DNA of 64,000 bases from Agrypnia vestita (GCA_016648135.1 JADDOH010009933.1:62001-126000), one strand, 5' to 3'. Numbered from the stretch's first letter, positions 45,331 to 56,301 are shown. Notes: a model not told the origin generated them from the letters alone. Translations and numbers: made by a program.

Positions 45331-45604
45331 GAACGTAACCAGGTTAAATATGCAAGACCTGGTCAACTATATACTCGTAAGTATACAAATTAATAATAAA
45401 TAGCATAAAATACGAAAATTTAATTTGAAAGTTCTAAAATAATAAGTATAGCTAAAAAAGTATTGTTGTAAAATTATTTATCACTATAGATATAATGCTT
45501 CAAGTTCTTGTTATATTACAGATTGTTATGGCCAGGGGATACGTATCTGTAACGATTACTAATATTTAAATCTTTAGCATTGTGGTTAGTATATAACCAC
45601 TTAC

Positions 45605-46177
45605 TGTCACGTGTCGTGGCTGCTGGAGGATTTATTACAGGATTGATTGAATACCGATTAATTAATTAAACTAACGTACAAGGTCACTTATCGCTATTAA
45701 ATGTAAGCTATTCCTTAAATTAAACTGTTTCGCAATTTATCACTCGTAAATAGACACTTTATATTCGCTTTAACATTATTTTCAATGTTCACTAGAATAT
45801 TCCATCAATTTCCGCACTAATTAATTTCACTTCAGTTTATCTCGCCACTAAGAACTTTCTAGAAACGCTGTCGAATCTTCGCTCGCTGGCATCACTGGCT
45901 CCTCGCCGCTACCGCTTGGTCGGACTAACCCGCCGCCCGCGGCTACCTTCGCTTCTGTTATCGTCAGATGCGCACGGAAAATAACTCAAAACTTGCTCCC
46001 GCGTGTCGTATTAATAGTGGCTAATGCTGTTCCGAGACGCTTCCCGCGTTTTCTTGACTTTTGGAGATGTCTCTCGTAAGCCGTAGATTATGCCAGGCTG
46101 TTCTGGAGTCTTCTTTAGTATTGTGATCATTTCAAACAACTGTCGCCCGACATGAGTGCGCGATTCTCAGCTATACA
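45605..46177 (-). repeat. LTR-like element, minus strand (family with 56302)
   Basis: On the minus strand it begins TGTATAGCTGAGAATCGCGC and runs through a body homologous to 56302-56680 (gacagttgtttgaaatgatc, cacaatacta, acggcttacgaga, cgacagcg). It ends ACACGTGACA at 45605. TG...CA ends, a GC-rich promoter-like middle and AATAAA-like signals suit an LTR. No retroelement genes adjoin, so it is probably solo. Confidence 0.5.
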
Positions 46178-46527
46178 CCAGCAATTTAAGAACAGCTCTT
46201 GCTGTAGTATTTATAGCGACGATTTGTTTTTTAGAATTTGTGAATAAACTTAGACAAATTAAACAAAAGTATGAAATTGTTTTCTTCTGGTGCCCCTGTA
46301 CGAGATACCGGATGGTCGTGCGTGACGGGAGTAATGACTAGGTAGGTGCCTGCATTTCGTGTATAACAACACGTCCCTGCATACATTTTTTTCAATGTCT
46401 TATAAATTTTTATAAGTTACTTTTTTGATACTGCAACGTTTTACAAATGATGGGTCAAAAATATTGAAAAATACTAAAATTGACTGACTGGCTTTGAGTG
46501 GCTTATCCCTTTACTATTGACCTTTCA

Positions 46528-46612
46528 CTCAGAGTGCAAAAAATATTTTTTATTCAAAATCGAATGAAGAAGACCTCTTTTCAGTTATTGCTACTAGCTA
46601 CGAGACACAATG
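46528..46612 (-). repeat. Dispersed repeat R2, head fragment
   Basis: The minus strand reads gtgtctcgtagctagtagca...tcttcttcattcgattttga, matching the head of R2 at 27766. Confidence 0.6.
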
Positions 46613-46679
46613 TATATACGTAGTAAAGTATCCAAACATGCCTTCAATGTATTACAGTAGGTAAAGTAGCCATGATCAC

Positions 46680-47170
46680 AACATTCACCCTTAGCGGCAA
46701 ACCGAGGACCTCTAAGAAGACGGATTGATAATATTGAGAAAGAAGAAAGAAGAAAGAAGAAAGAAGAAGTATTGAAGCGAGGGCGGATAGGTACTGTAAA
46801 GACAAAGAACACGGTAAGAACAACTAAAATGAGAACTCTGCGGAACTCTACTATTGCTGGGAAGATGGTCAGATGGGGGCGACAGCGTCGAGGATACTGG
46901 TACCAACACATACAGAGAATAAGTACAACGAGATTATACATAGCTCTGCATGGCATACCAGGTGGACCGCGCCCACCAGAGAGACCCCCGAAGCGATGGA
47001 GATCTGGAATTCAGCGTCACAAGAGGAAGCTCCTGCACAAACAGTCTCTTGAGTCTTGTTGAAGAAGGAGAAGAGATAAAAGCGAGAAAACTTGATGTTG
47101 TCAATTGGAAGACTCCCCGTGACGACAGACGGCTGTAGTGAAAACTACTGCATGAGAAGGCAGAATAAAT
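46680..47170 (+). pseudogene. LINE-A fragment: endonuclease/reverse transcriptase C-terminus
   Basis: The plus strand reads KRGRIGTVKTKNTVRTTKMR, a VRWGRQRRGYWYQHIQRIST segment and LHGIPGGPRPPERPPKRWR, then after a shift an SVTRGSSCTNSLLSLVEEGE-like tail. It matches 54120-54590 and 3010-3420 block by block, defining one family whose C-terminal signature is TRLPYIAPHG.P.GP.PPGRPPKRW. A purine microsatellite (46737-46772) lies inside. Frameshifted; no polymerase domain. Confidence 0.75.
46737..46772 (+). repeat. AGAAGAA microsatellite
   Basis: About five 7-bp units (agaagaa) in a row within LINE-A. Confidence 0.85.
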
Positions 47171-47230
47171 AATAGGCACGTCATGATGATGATATAACAT
47201 TTAACGTGCGTCATACATCTGGTATCTTCT

Positions 47231-47780
47231 TCATCGGCGGCCCCTCGATGCGAGGATGACGTCTGCCATGTCATTAATTATACGTTCGAGCGTGGCCGAG
47301 GAGCCCTCGAACCGCACACTTCCACGAGTTGTGCACACGCATCCGGTGGGTAGTGGGGTTCTGAGAGATGGGTCTTGCTCCTTTTCTTCGTTCTTTCTTC
47401 TTGGAAATTGCATAGGCCCTGTTCCTTTCGCTTGTTTCCCCGCGCAGTGTACTTTTCGGGGTCATTATGCCGGTCACGGGCCGCGTATTTCAGGATCTAT
47501 CCAGCATCTGCTGATGTTCGCCTTCGGGGTATCTTCGTATCGTTTCCGACACCCCCTGTCTTCTTTTGCCAGGCGATAACGGCGCAAGCACAATTTGTTT
47601 GGGGAGCCGGGTCCAGCCACAAGCACACAATGCCCTGACCATCATAGTTAGAGCTTCAGGAGGGTAGTTTAAACGCTGGGAAAGTTTGTAATTTGCGTCT
47701 TCCAAGAGGCTCAAATGCTTTCTGCGCTCTTCCCATTTTATACGGGTCGGAAAATCTGCTTGAAGCAACACTAGATGCAA
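47231..47780 (-). pseudogene. GC-rich cluster of broken open frames, unidentified
   Basis: About 550 bp near 50 percent GC in an AT-rich setting. On the minus strand a 96-codon frame (47490-47780) contains PTRIKWEERRKHLSLLEDA and MMVRALCACGWTRLP, with a charged, repeat-protein-like look. Downstream frames (47274-47477 and 47231-47413) continue in other registers, which suggests one frameshifted protein. No known domain is recognised. Its setting beside LINE-A suggests a mobile element origin, but a decayed host exon or viral insertion cannot be excluded. Confidence 0.25.
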
Positions 47781-47789
47781 AAAATAAAT

Positions 47790-48200
47790 AAAAAACTCGG
47801 AAACTGGGTGATCGTATTTGATCGTAATTTACTTTTAAACTAAAAATAACATCGTTTTTATCAATCTTTTAGAAAAACAGCGCAAATTCAACATGGCGCT
47901 ATAAAAAACAATAGACCACTCTTTTTCACGGATCTCAACACAAGTTTTCTCTTGTTTAAAATGTTCCATTTTTTAAATTTCAAATAATATGAAAACAATA
48001 AAATGTAGGTAGGTACCTACTTTCAAATGTGCTGATTTTCCTGACATTTTTAACATTGTAGATTTAATCATTATCTTATATCTATATACTTTTTTTTTAA
48101 AACAAAATAGAGATGCGTACACGGAATATGTGTCACATCAATATTCTTACTATTTTCAAACTAAGCTAAGCGCTTGTGTTATGAAAATAGGACTAACTTG
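47790..48200. other. AT-rich sequence, no gene
   Basis: Nothing recognised. Confidence 0.35.
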
Positions 48201-48206
48201 CTGTCT

Positions 48207-48275
48207 GGATAAGTCTAGTGAGGTTCGAACCCGCGACCTTTGGATCACGAGGCGAGTGTCTTAATCACAAGACCA
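48207..48275 (-). repeat. tRNA-like SINE head, second family
   Basis: The minus strand reads TTGGTCTTGTGATTAAGACA (A-box region), then GGTCGCGGGTTCGAACCTC (B box). Spacing fits a tRNA, but the arms pair poorly and the body differs from the heads at 1396 and 6397. Confidence 0.45.
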
Positions 48276-48754
48276 ACAAGCTATAGAAGGCAAGGCATCA
48301 TATTTCGGCTGCTAAACGTGTTTATAAATAGTTTTCGTTCTTATGATATTTTATAAATAACACGTTGGATCTTCCTCAAGCATCTGTTGTGGCATTTCTC
48401 GAAGGGCTATAGGTTGCGGCTGTACAAATGGTATAGATCGCCAAAAACAGCAAAGGGACTGTCGATTCGACGGCCAACAGGCTCTTGTATTGTGTGCTGC
48501 CACGAAAAACGCTCGTGCAATGCGATTCTCATCCGTTTATTATATGTACATACCAGAATTTTGATATTCTCCGAAGGTGTGCTAATTCAGATAATTTCAC
48601 TTCTGATATATATAATAAATTTATTGCTCATTGTCATTCATACAAGTACACATATTATACATCGTCTATACCACTGTTTCTCAGACGGTGCTGCTTCATA
48701 GACTCTTCGTAAAACTGAACTCCTTTACTGCCGTCCCGTGAGTAATAATAATAT

Positions 48755-48920
48755 TGTAACGAGGCTAAAAAAAGAATCACGCACTTCTGTCAAGTGACAG
48801 TTGTTTGAAGCTGGCACAATACTACCGAAGGATCCGGAATCACCTCCAACTTTCGAGTGACGTCTGCAACTTTCCAGGAACATCTGCAATTTACGAGTAC
48901 TCCGTTTCCCCTCAATCTTT
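48755..48920 (+). repeat. LTR-like head fragment
   Basis: Starts TGTAACGAGGCTAAAAAAAG, then AATCACGCACTTCTGTCAAG and TGACAGTTGTTTGAA, nearly identical to the start of 56302-56680. Truncated after about 165 bp. Confidence 0.6.
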
Positions 48921-48924
48921 GCAA

Positions 48925-49515
48925 AAGGTTGTACTTGCTCTTCCCCTCTAAGCGCATCTATCTTAAAAGAATTAAAAATCATTTATAAAAAAAGCAAGAA
49001 TAAATTTCAATTTCAGAAATATAAATTTACAACCAGCAAATAAAACGGATAATAAGTTACCTCAAAACTATCGAGTACCGAGTTCTTTTAAATGTACTCA
49101 AACCTTCATCAAACAAGTCTAGAACTTCCTGTGTACTCATTGCCAAGTCTATGTACCCTGGGCAACGGTGAATAAAAGTGGCAGTTTTCTAAAACATTTT
49201 ATTTTATTTATTTATTTTTCTTGATACATGTCATAGGAAGAACCTCTGCCGAGATGAGGAGCTGACAATATAGTGAGAAGTTCAGAGTGTGGAGGAAGTC
49301 GCAGATCACGCATTGAGCAGCAATGGTAGACCGAAAAGACAATAGTCACAATTTTTTCGATAAAACTGACCGCACCGACCACAACACGCGATTACCTTCG
49401 CGGAGAATTTCTATCAACCTACAAACTTGCGTTAACCTTTACCACACCGTGATAGAAAACACTCGTTTTGCAAACTTAAAAACTAGTAAACTTCAGGAAG
49501 TTTTCAAGGAGCCAA
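48925..49515. other. Unassigned sequence
   Basis: A 65-codon frame at 49323-49520 has no recognised motif. Nothing else seen. Confidence 0.3.
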
Positions 49516-49521
49516 GATAAT

Positions 49522-49572
49522 ACAAAAGATAATTAAGAGATATTTTTTCAATATCTCTTAATTATCTTTTGT
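49522..49572. repeat. Perfect 23-bp hairpin
   Basis: Arms ACAAAAGATAATTAAGAGAT(ATT) and its exact complement, with a 5-nt loop ttttc. Confidence 0.9.
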
Positions 49573-49697
49573 AAAAGGCTATCATGAAAGTAATTTCTGT
49601 TGAATATTAAAAATTCATTCGCTTTGGTATAAGTCGAATAAAATTATTAAAACCTTACAAATTTTCAAATTTCAAATTCTGTACTACGAGTCGTATA

Positions 49698-49736
49698 ATC
49701 GCTTCACACTATACAGTGTGTATAGTGTGAAGCGAT
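49698..49736. repeat. Perfect 18-bp hairpin
   Basis: Arms ATCGCTTCACACTATACA and TGTATAGTGTGAAGCGAT around a 3-nt loop. Confidence 0.9.
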
Positions 49737-49839
49737 GCGACAATGCGACACTACACCGTAGGCAGTGTGTTGTTTTAAATTGAATCTGAATTTAAAATTT
49801 TAAAAAAAAATTAAAAATAAAACATTTACAATAATTCTT

Positions 49840-50370
49840 CTTCTTCTCCCTTGCACTGTCCCAACTGATTGCCAAGGTAGGCTGTTGGAGTCGGCTCTTT
49901 TCGTTCTCAGGCAGTATCTTCTTCGGTTCTGTATGTCGCTTTTATCCAGGCCGTTTCTCTGTAGTATTTTGGAGCATTAGTCAACAAGGAGTATTTTGGT
50001 CTTCCTCTGGATGACTGGAAGCTCCATATCCATCCACATCCCAACTCACAATAACAGACATTCACCTTCTTTTCATCACCCCCTTTGTAAGACCAACTCA
50101 AAACAAAACTCCTTTATGTACAGATCCACAAATTCTTCACCCTGTGGTGTCCTTCTTATGTGCCCATCTCAACTGTCGTTCCTCCAGCTTACTGTTTATG
50201 TCCATGACATCCAGTCTACCACGATTGCGTGAACTTTTAATCCTATCTTTAGTGTTACTCCTGCCGACCATCTAAGCATTCCCATTTCTGCTGTTTCGAG
50301 TTGCCTAGAGTAGGAGTTGAACATAGTCCAGCATTCGGAGCCATACATCATCGCGGATCAACAATAGCCT
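49840..50370 (-). pseudogene. LINE-B C-terminal fragment
   Basis: The minus strand matches the 3' coding part of the LINE-B relic at 20514-21560: ECWTMFN-like, ETAEMGMLRWSAG, KDRIKSSRNRGRLDVMDINS, then a WRH or GHIRRTP-like block and a degenerate KATYRTEEDTA end. Interrupted by several shifts. It extends past the LINE-B stop into the shared 3' region (ccgactccaacagcct), so the two copies share the same 3' end. Confidence 0.8.
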
Positions 50371-50817
50371 GGTACCTATATGTTTCCTTACCGGGTAATT
50401 ATTTACAATAATAATTATTAAACAATTTTCACAAATTTCTTGGTGCCTGTCCATTACATTAATAAATGTGATAAATACACTATTAAATTTTAACTAAAAT
50501 ATATTTTCTGCGGCTTAAGCGAAGCTAGTAATACTGGTTTCAGCTGACGAAGGGCATCGACAGAGTCGCTATTATTATTAGGTAATCTAGCTGTAACCCA
50601 TCAAAAAAAAAAAAGTTTGTATAAAAGAAGTTACGGACGTTACATGAAGTTACTGACAGACAGATAGACAGATAAACAATGAAATTATTGGTATTGGGAT
50701 GTGATTATTTCATTCTCTATACATAAAATAATTTAACGATAAACAAATGTATGTACCTATTTATTATAGTGCTATATGCGACAGATGAGTCCGTGGCCGA
50801 CTGTAAAATGTCATGAG

Positions 50818-51180
50818 TAAAAAAACTAATCCATAAAAACCAAGTTATTATTATACCCCCTTTCTCATTTACTAGTTAAAACAGGTTTTGCGCTTACTCC
50901 ACGCGTCGGGCTCGAGTCGGGCGACGCTACGAAATAAGGGGGTAATAAAAACGGATAAAATTTCGAAAAATCCAAAATTATAGTATAATAATTTTAAAAA
51001 ATTAAACAAAACGAATTTGTTACATCATTTTTACCGTCGCTACGAGTTTGCCTGCAAAGTTTCAGCTTGATTGGATCACGGGAAAAGGGTTAAAAATCGA
51101 TCCAAAGTTTTTTCGGCAGGCAAGCGACAAGCAGACAAGCCGACAAGCAGACGCTACGAGTTAAAAGAAAGGGAGTAAAG
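50818..51180 (-). repeat. Dispersed repeat R1, copy 9
   Basis: Both ends present: aactaatccataaaaaccaa...CCCCCTTTCTCATTTACTAG and ACGAGTTAAAAGAAAGGGAG, around the GGATCACGGGAAAAGGG core. One of the best copies. Confidence 0.8.
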
Positions 51181-51698
51181 ATCGACCTATACCTACAGCA
51201 ATTCTCCCGTCGATTAATATAATATTTATTTAACTTTATGCATCATAAATATAATATTTTAAAATAAGATGTTTTCATATTCCGTCTCTTCTACACAGTT
51301 CATAAAACGCTTATCACTGCAATTGCATATTATTTTCCTGTTATTATCAATGCTAGCAGATAATTAAAATTGGCATGCTTCGTAATTATTTCTTTCTAGA
51401 AACATTTCAATTAAAGTTAATATCATTTTATTTCGGCAATTATCTACATAAAATTAATACTATGTAAGCATGCATACATACATACTCATGTACAGATGTT
51501 CTAAAAGAAATGTGTTTAACTTGTGTTCAAAGTATAACAAAGTAAATTTGTAACTATGATTGTGACATTAGTCTGTGATTGGTATTCGATTATTATTGTG
51601 ATCGGTAACTGCGATTCGGCGTAGACAAATAATACAAATCAAGTAATGGAAGATCCCCGGGAAAATCTTTTACAATAAAATGCCATACACTTTACCCT

Positions 51699-51963
51699 AT
51701 ATAGGTGGGGTATAAAAGCAAAGGCAGCAATATCCAAAAAAAAATTAATGCGGTCACTGAGGATTATTAATTTGTAATGTACTGAATTCAAGATTTTATA
51801 GAAAACATAACCTGTAAATTTATAGAAAACATGATTTTGGAAGGGATAGATACATAAAACCTCGAATTCAGTACATTTGCAATTAGTAATCCTCAATTAC
51901 TGCATTTAAAACATTTTTTTAATTTTTGAATATTGCAGCCTTTGATTTTATACCCCGCATATA
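51699..51963. mobile_element. Foldback MITE family A, complete copy
   Basis: Ends GGGGTATAAAAGCAAAGGCA and tttgattttataccccgcat are inverted copies. Inner arms (cactgaggattattaatttg / aattagtaatcctcaattac) also pair. The interior contains gaagggatagatacataaaa, typical of the family. Confidence 0.85.
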
Positions 51964-52110
51964 ACCATTATTTTTTGGCTTTTATGTATGTTGTTTGTCC
52001 TGAAGAAAAAATGTTGCCCAATGTCCAATGCCGTAAGTCCTATACATCTTAATTTAAAATATGTTTTACTTTACTTTGTAATACACACACAATATGAGTT
52101 ATTAAATTAC

Positions 52111-52140
52111 TACTATAGTTTCGAGAGGAGCAGTCATCAG
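52111..52140 (-). ncRNA. Hammerhead-like core next to Penelope remnant
   Basis: The minus strand reads CTGATGA (52140-52134), an 11-nt segment, GAAA (52122-52119) and a perfect palindromic stem III ACTATAGT (52119-52112). The core boxes match the hammerhead consensus, but stem II is not evident. It lies about 100 bp downstream of the GIY-YIG remnant on the same strand, the expected place for a Penelope terminal repeat. Confidence 0.5.
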
Positions 52141-52229
52141 CAGGTATAGATAATAACTCACGTAAATACAAAATGTATCAATCTAATCAGGTAGGTCAGG
52201 GGGGCGCGCGGTGGGGAAGGGTATTTTTT

Positions 52230-52745
52230 TCCCCGGACAGCTCTAGGAGTGGTGAAGTGGACTGAAATGTGATATTATTTATTAATGTGTTTCTAGAATT
52301 CAAATTTAGGATTTCAACGGTTTCCAAACTATTCATTATCCATCCTCTATGAGGAACTGAGTGGGGTAATTTTAATTTGTGACTATCGAAAGAATAATAA
52401 GTGTTAATTATATGATTGGAAAATTCGGAGAAATTATTATTTTTTAAGCAGCGGCGATGTTCCTTTATGCTTTAAGTTTAAGTTTCTAGTGATTTGGGCA
52501 GTATATTTTTTATCACAGTCTCCGCAAGTTATTTCATATATCCCGCTTTTTCCAACATACCTATTTTTGTTTTTGAATTTAAAAGGATTTTACCAATATT
52601 ATTATTTGTGTAATAAGATGGCCTAATGTGAGTAGGGAAACAATTTGTAATTTTAGTAGAAATCGGATCATTACATAGAATTTTTTGCCAAAGTGTATTA
52701 TCATCTTTGTCAAAATTAATCAGTCTTCTGCAAGTCGGTCGCTAA
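52230..52745 (-). pseudogene. Penelope-like retroelement, GIY-YIG endonuclease remnant
   Basis: The minus strand first gives INFDKDDNTLWQKILCNDPI and TKITNCFPTHIRPSYYTNNN, the linker before the nuclease. Then comes KNRYVGKSGIYEITCGDCDK, KYTAQITRNLNL, containing the GIY motif and the expected C..C and Y..Q.TRN spacing of Penelope endonucleases (the YIG half is changed to KYTAQ). After a shift, HKLKLPHSVPHRGWIMNSLE, TVEILNLNSR matches the usual C-terminal end with its LE.EI motif. The reverse transcriptase domain is missing. Stops and shifts mean it is dead. Confidence 0.8.
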
Positions 52746-52749
52746 CTTC

Positions 52750-53845
52750 GACAGACAACGGTACAAGAAGAAAAAGAAGATTATATATGCATTAAGATTA
52801 TTGGATGGAAAAAAGAAGTAGAAGCCGACCTGCGACGGAATACGCTGAATTAACGATGTAGAGAAGATCGATGGAAGTTGTTGGAGGAGAGCTACGGAGA
52901 ATTGTGGGTTGCTGGAGGAAGAGGGGGAGAGAGATAAAAAAAAAGATTATTAAGATTATAAAGATTGTATATCAAACACAACTCTCTCACAACTGTGTAA
53001 GAAGCCTATGAAGCCTTGATAATGGCACATGTTTGCGTGGCGATATATCAGCCTGGATTTCCTTAAGGAAACATCTACAAAATACGCGATCTAATCCAGA
53101 AGACACGCGTATTCCGTATAAAGGATTCTAGGAGATACTTTTTTTTATATATCTGTGTCTTACTCGCCTCTTACTAGATTTCCTTCTTATTAACCACTCG
53201 CTTTCTCCGGTTCAAAATACTGGACTTCCGCGGATATTCCTTAATCAGTAGTCTTGTTCAAAAATGTGCGTAAAAACTATTTGAAAGATTTAAAACTGAT
53301 CACTATAAAAATAAACAAAATAAATTTCATATTTTATGTTTATTAATCTATTACGAGCAATTATTATCTTTGTACTCTCATGTGGAAAATATTCTAATAA
53401 CGGTAAATTTTCGGTAATACACTTACGTCGCGCGGCCGACGAATTTTACATTTATAAGTACCTACCTAATATTTAAAATTCACAACATTTTAAATATTAC
53501 TTTTAAATGTGAATTTCTTAAATTTTTGACCTTAGAACTAAAAAAAAGAGTGAAAAAAATCAAAATATATTTACATATAAAAACTTACCGAAGAAACTTT
53601 TTAAATCGAACCAACCACGCAGTATATTACTGTTGCTAACTAGAAATTTTCCGCCAATAATAAGGTGAAATGAATAATGACCACATGACCACGTAACCTT
53701 TTTCCTGATCGTGTAATCTGCTTCTCACAGTTGAAAACATGGTTTTGGCATTCTATAAATTATGAAAGAGAAAACAACTGTTAAAATTCTTATATAATTA
53801 TCAACGTTTGCCTCAATCGTTTGCTATAGTATGTTTTCTCATTAT
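52750..53845. other. Unassigned sequence
   Basis: A purine-rich block (52760-52960) contains GAAGAAAAAGAAGATTATAT and several GGAAG/GGAGA words and may be another decayed LINE piece. No gene supported. Confidence 0.3.
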
Positions 53846-53989
53846 TACCAGGTCCTTACTTACGAAATTGCTGTTTTATATAGAAAAATTCAGACTTTTA
53901 ATTATGAAAAATATATATTTAATTAATCAAAATAGCTTTGTCAATGCACGTTTTTCCATTTAAATGGAAATCCTGGTGACGGAAATCGA

Positions 53990-54112
53990 TGAATACTTTA
54001 AAAGCGTTTTTGCCACCTCATTGTATTTGAAATTTTTCTTTTGTAAAAAGTTATCCAAATTCCGATAAAATGGAAATCATTAGGTGTGCAGATCTGGCGA
54101 GTAAGGTGGGTG
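53990..54112 (-). pseudogene. Mariner transposase C-terminal remnant
   Basis: The minus strand reads HHPPYSPDL then, after a short shift, FHF..NLDNFLQKK and degenerate NEVAKTLLKY sequence. The YSPDL motif and downstream NLDNFLQ correspond to the same block in the mariner at 16250-16330. The third catalytic Asp region is damaged. The N-terminal and central regions are gone. Confidence 0.75.
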
Positions 54113-54119
54113 ATGGAGA

Positions 54120-54590
54120 TTTTCCAGTCAAATCAGTGCCAAGATGAAACTCTTCTTCGTATTTTACTTTATTTAGACCTAAGAGTCTATTTGCGCAGGA
54201 GTTTCCTCTTGTGATGCTGAATTCCATCACTTCGGGGGTCTCCCTGGTGGATGCGGTCCAGCTGGTACGCCATGCGGAGCTATATATGGTAATCTTGTAC
54301 TCATTCTCTGTACGTGTTGGTTCCAGTATCGTCTCGACGCTGTCGCCCCCATCTGACCACATCTTGAACCTCGCAGACCTCCCTGATTGCTGAATTCCTC
54401 ACACGATCATGCAGTCTTCCCACCAATAGCACGCAGAGTTCTCATTTCAGTTATTCTTAGCATGCTCTTTGTCTTGACTGTGTCCACCCTCTTCATATAC
54501 TATCATTCCATACGAAACTAATTCAATACCATCATTCTATACGGAACCAATTCAATACGAAACTCATATTCGAAAATATCGTAAAATTTC
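54120..54590 (-). pseudogene. LINE-A fragment nested in a mariner
   Basis: The minus strand reads DTVKTKSMLRITEMRTLRAI, a QMGATASRRYWNQHVQRMST segment, RLPYIAPHGVPAGPHPPGRP and SASQEETPAQIDS. It is homologous to 46680-47170 and 3010-3420. Several frame changes; no palm domain. Confidence 0.75.
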
Positions 54591-54799
54591 ATTTTCTCCA
54601 TGGTTGCAGACACAGCGATATCAAAGAAAAAAAAAACAGCGGGAAAACAAATGAATAACTAATCTTGAAAAAAGAATGTCATACTTTTAATATGATATTA
54701 ATTTGTATTTGGAAATCCAAGTCAAATGAGAGATATCGAATTATAAAATAGCCAGTATTAGAAAACGACAATTTAGTGGGCAAGGACCTAATATAAATA

Positions 54800-55330
54800 C
54801 TCTGTGTATTTATGTAAAAGTTCACAAGTCCTTCGATTAAAAAATAAAAAAATATTTGCTTTTAACTTACAACACGTGTTATCATTTGAAGATCGATATC
54901 AATTTACACTTCGAGGCCACTTAATCATTAAACCAGTCCTCGATACAAGAGGGTTTAAAATGCCGCGTATCAAATATTGATTGCTTTTAAATTTTCATGC
55001 CCTGAACTATATTAATACCTACACTCTACCTCCCTTTGTGGCACCATTATTAAATTATATCGATTGGGTGCCGCAATTAGAAAAGTTTCAGTAAATATCC
55101 ATGGACGATGCAAGCATGCACACTGTAAACTGGATCGAATATATTTCAGTGACTCATATTTCTATAAATTCGCTCTTTGTTTTATATTAATAAATAATAA
55201 TAATAATAATAAGAGGAAGGGGGAAAAAAGTTTCCATATTTTGAGTTATATCGGTCGAACGGTACAGATTTGCATTGAAAATATATCAGTGGGAGGGGGG
55301 AAGTATTGCCTAAATGTCGCCTAAATAATG
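54800..55330. other. Unassigned sequence
   Basis: An 86-codon frame at 55064-55324 crosses an AATAATAATAAT microsatellite (55188-55210) and has no recognised motif. Confidence 0.3.
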
Positions 55331-55335
55331 TATTT

Positions 55336-55384
55336 AAAATAATGATGAAAACATTATTAACGATAATGTTTTCATCATTATTTT
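55336..55384. repeat. Perfect 22-bp hairpin
   Basis: Arms AAAATAATGATGAAAACATT(AT) and its exact complement, loop taacg. A further partial repeat of the arm (attattaacgataa) follows at 55387. Confidence 0.9.
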
Positions 55385-55419
55385 ATCATTATTAACGATA
55401 AACATTATAACGAGTTTGC

Positions 55420-55525
55420 ATGCGAAGATGTATGAATGTAGACGAAGCGAAAGTTGTATGTCAGGACAGAAGAGTATGGCGCTCTATCCTCTCTGCCTAC
55501 CCCTACGGGGAAACGACGTGATGGT
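55420..55525 (+). repeat. LINE 3'-end tail
   Basis: Shares GTATGTCAGGACAGAAG, CTCTATCCTCTCTGCCTACC and ACGGGGAAACGACGTGATGG with 38455-38560. This is the non-coding end of LINE-G, inserted without coding sequence. Confidence 0.6.
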
Positions 55526-55529
55526 AAGT

Positions 55530-56300
55530 ATGAACACATAAAAAAATGACTTTTATCACATTTTTCCCAATAACTTCGAAATTAGCAAATATTTGCAACT
55601 AATTTTTATAAATGTTTCTTATGAATATCTAGACTATAAATCAACATTAGATGTGGTGCGTGGGGAGACGTGTATAACTGACAAATATCTCGATGAACTA
55701 AAAAAATAAAACTTTTTCCTGAATTTACTGTCTAGTCATTTGAAAGTAAATTTTATCATAAAATCAAAAATATTTTAGTTTTTCTAAAATTCTTAAAAAA
55801 TGAGCTATCAGAAATGTATAATACATTATATCTTTTCCTACAAAGTTTAACAATAAATTAACTTTTAAAGTGATATAGTGAACAGACTTGACATGAACTT
55901 CTAAGTGGGTATGCACTTTACATTTCATGTTTTTCTCTATTTTCTTTATTGATTATGGATTTATTAGGTATATAATATTATATTATAATTAATTTTAGAA
56001 TTTTTAGTTATAAGTAAAATTGTCATTATTATAAATAAAAATGAAAGCAACTTTAAATTTTTTCATGATTGTTTTTAATATTTTAAATTATGTCAAAATA
56101 AAATAAAAATTAATAAAATTAAATCCATTTTAAGCTATATAGACAACTTTATATGTGTGCAAAATTTTATGGATATACGTCAAGAAATAAAAGAGTTATT
56201 GGCTTTTGGTCCAAAACAGGCCTCGATTTTCCATAGTGCGAAGGTGCGGTCCGAAGAAGAAATGACATGGCCAAGTATATGTCGAAACTAACTATAGGTA
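55530..56300. other. AT-rich sequence, no gene
   Basis: Nothing recognised. Confidence 0.35.
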
Positions 56301-56301
56301 A

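Larger units (their letters stand above)
53851..54788 (-). mobile_element. Degenerate mariner, minus strand, with nested LINE-A
   Basis: Ends GGTCCTTACTTACGAAATTG (left) and the complement of AATTTAGTGGGCAAGGACC (right) are decayed versions of the 15257-16535 inverted ends. The right portion (54600-54780), read backward, follows that mariner's 5' untranslated region (gacttggatttccaaatac against the other's ggaattccaaatcca). The left portion holds the end of the transposase. A LINE-A fragment of about 470 bp sits inside, so the mariner is older than that insertion. Confidence 0.8.

Noticed and set aside
46594..46956. 120-codon minus-strand frame
   Set aside because: It lies antisense to LINE-A coding sequence and owes its length to the purine microsatellite and the opposite strand's open frame.
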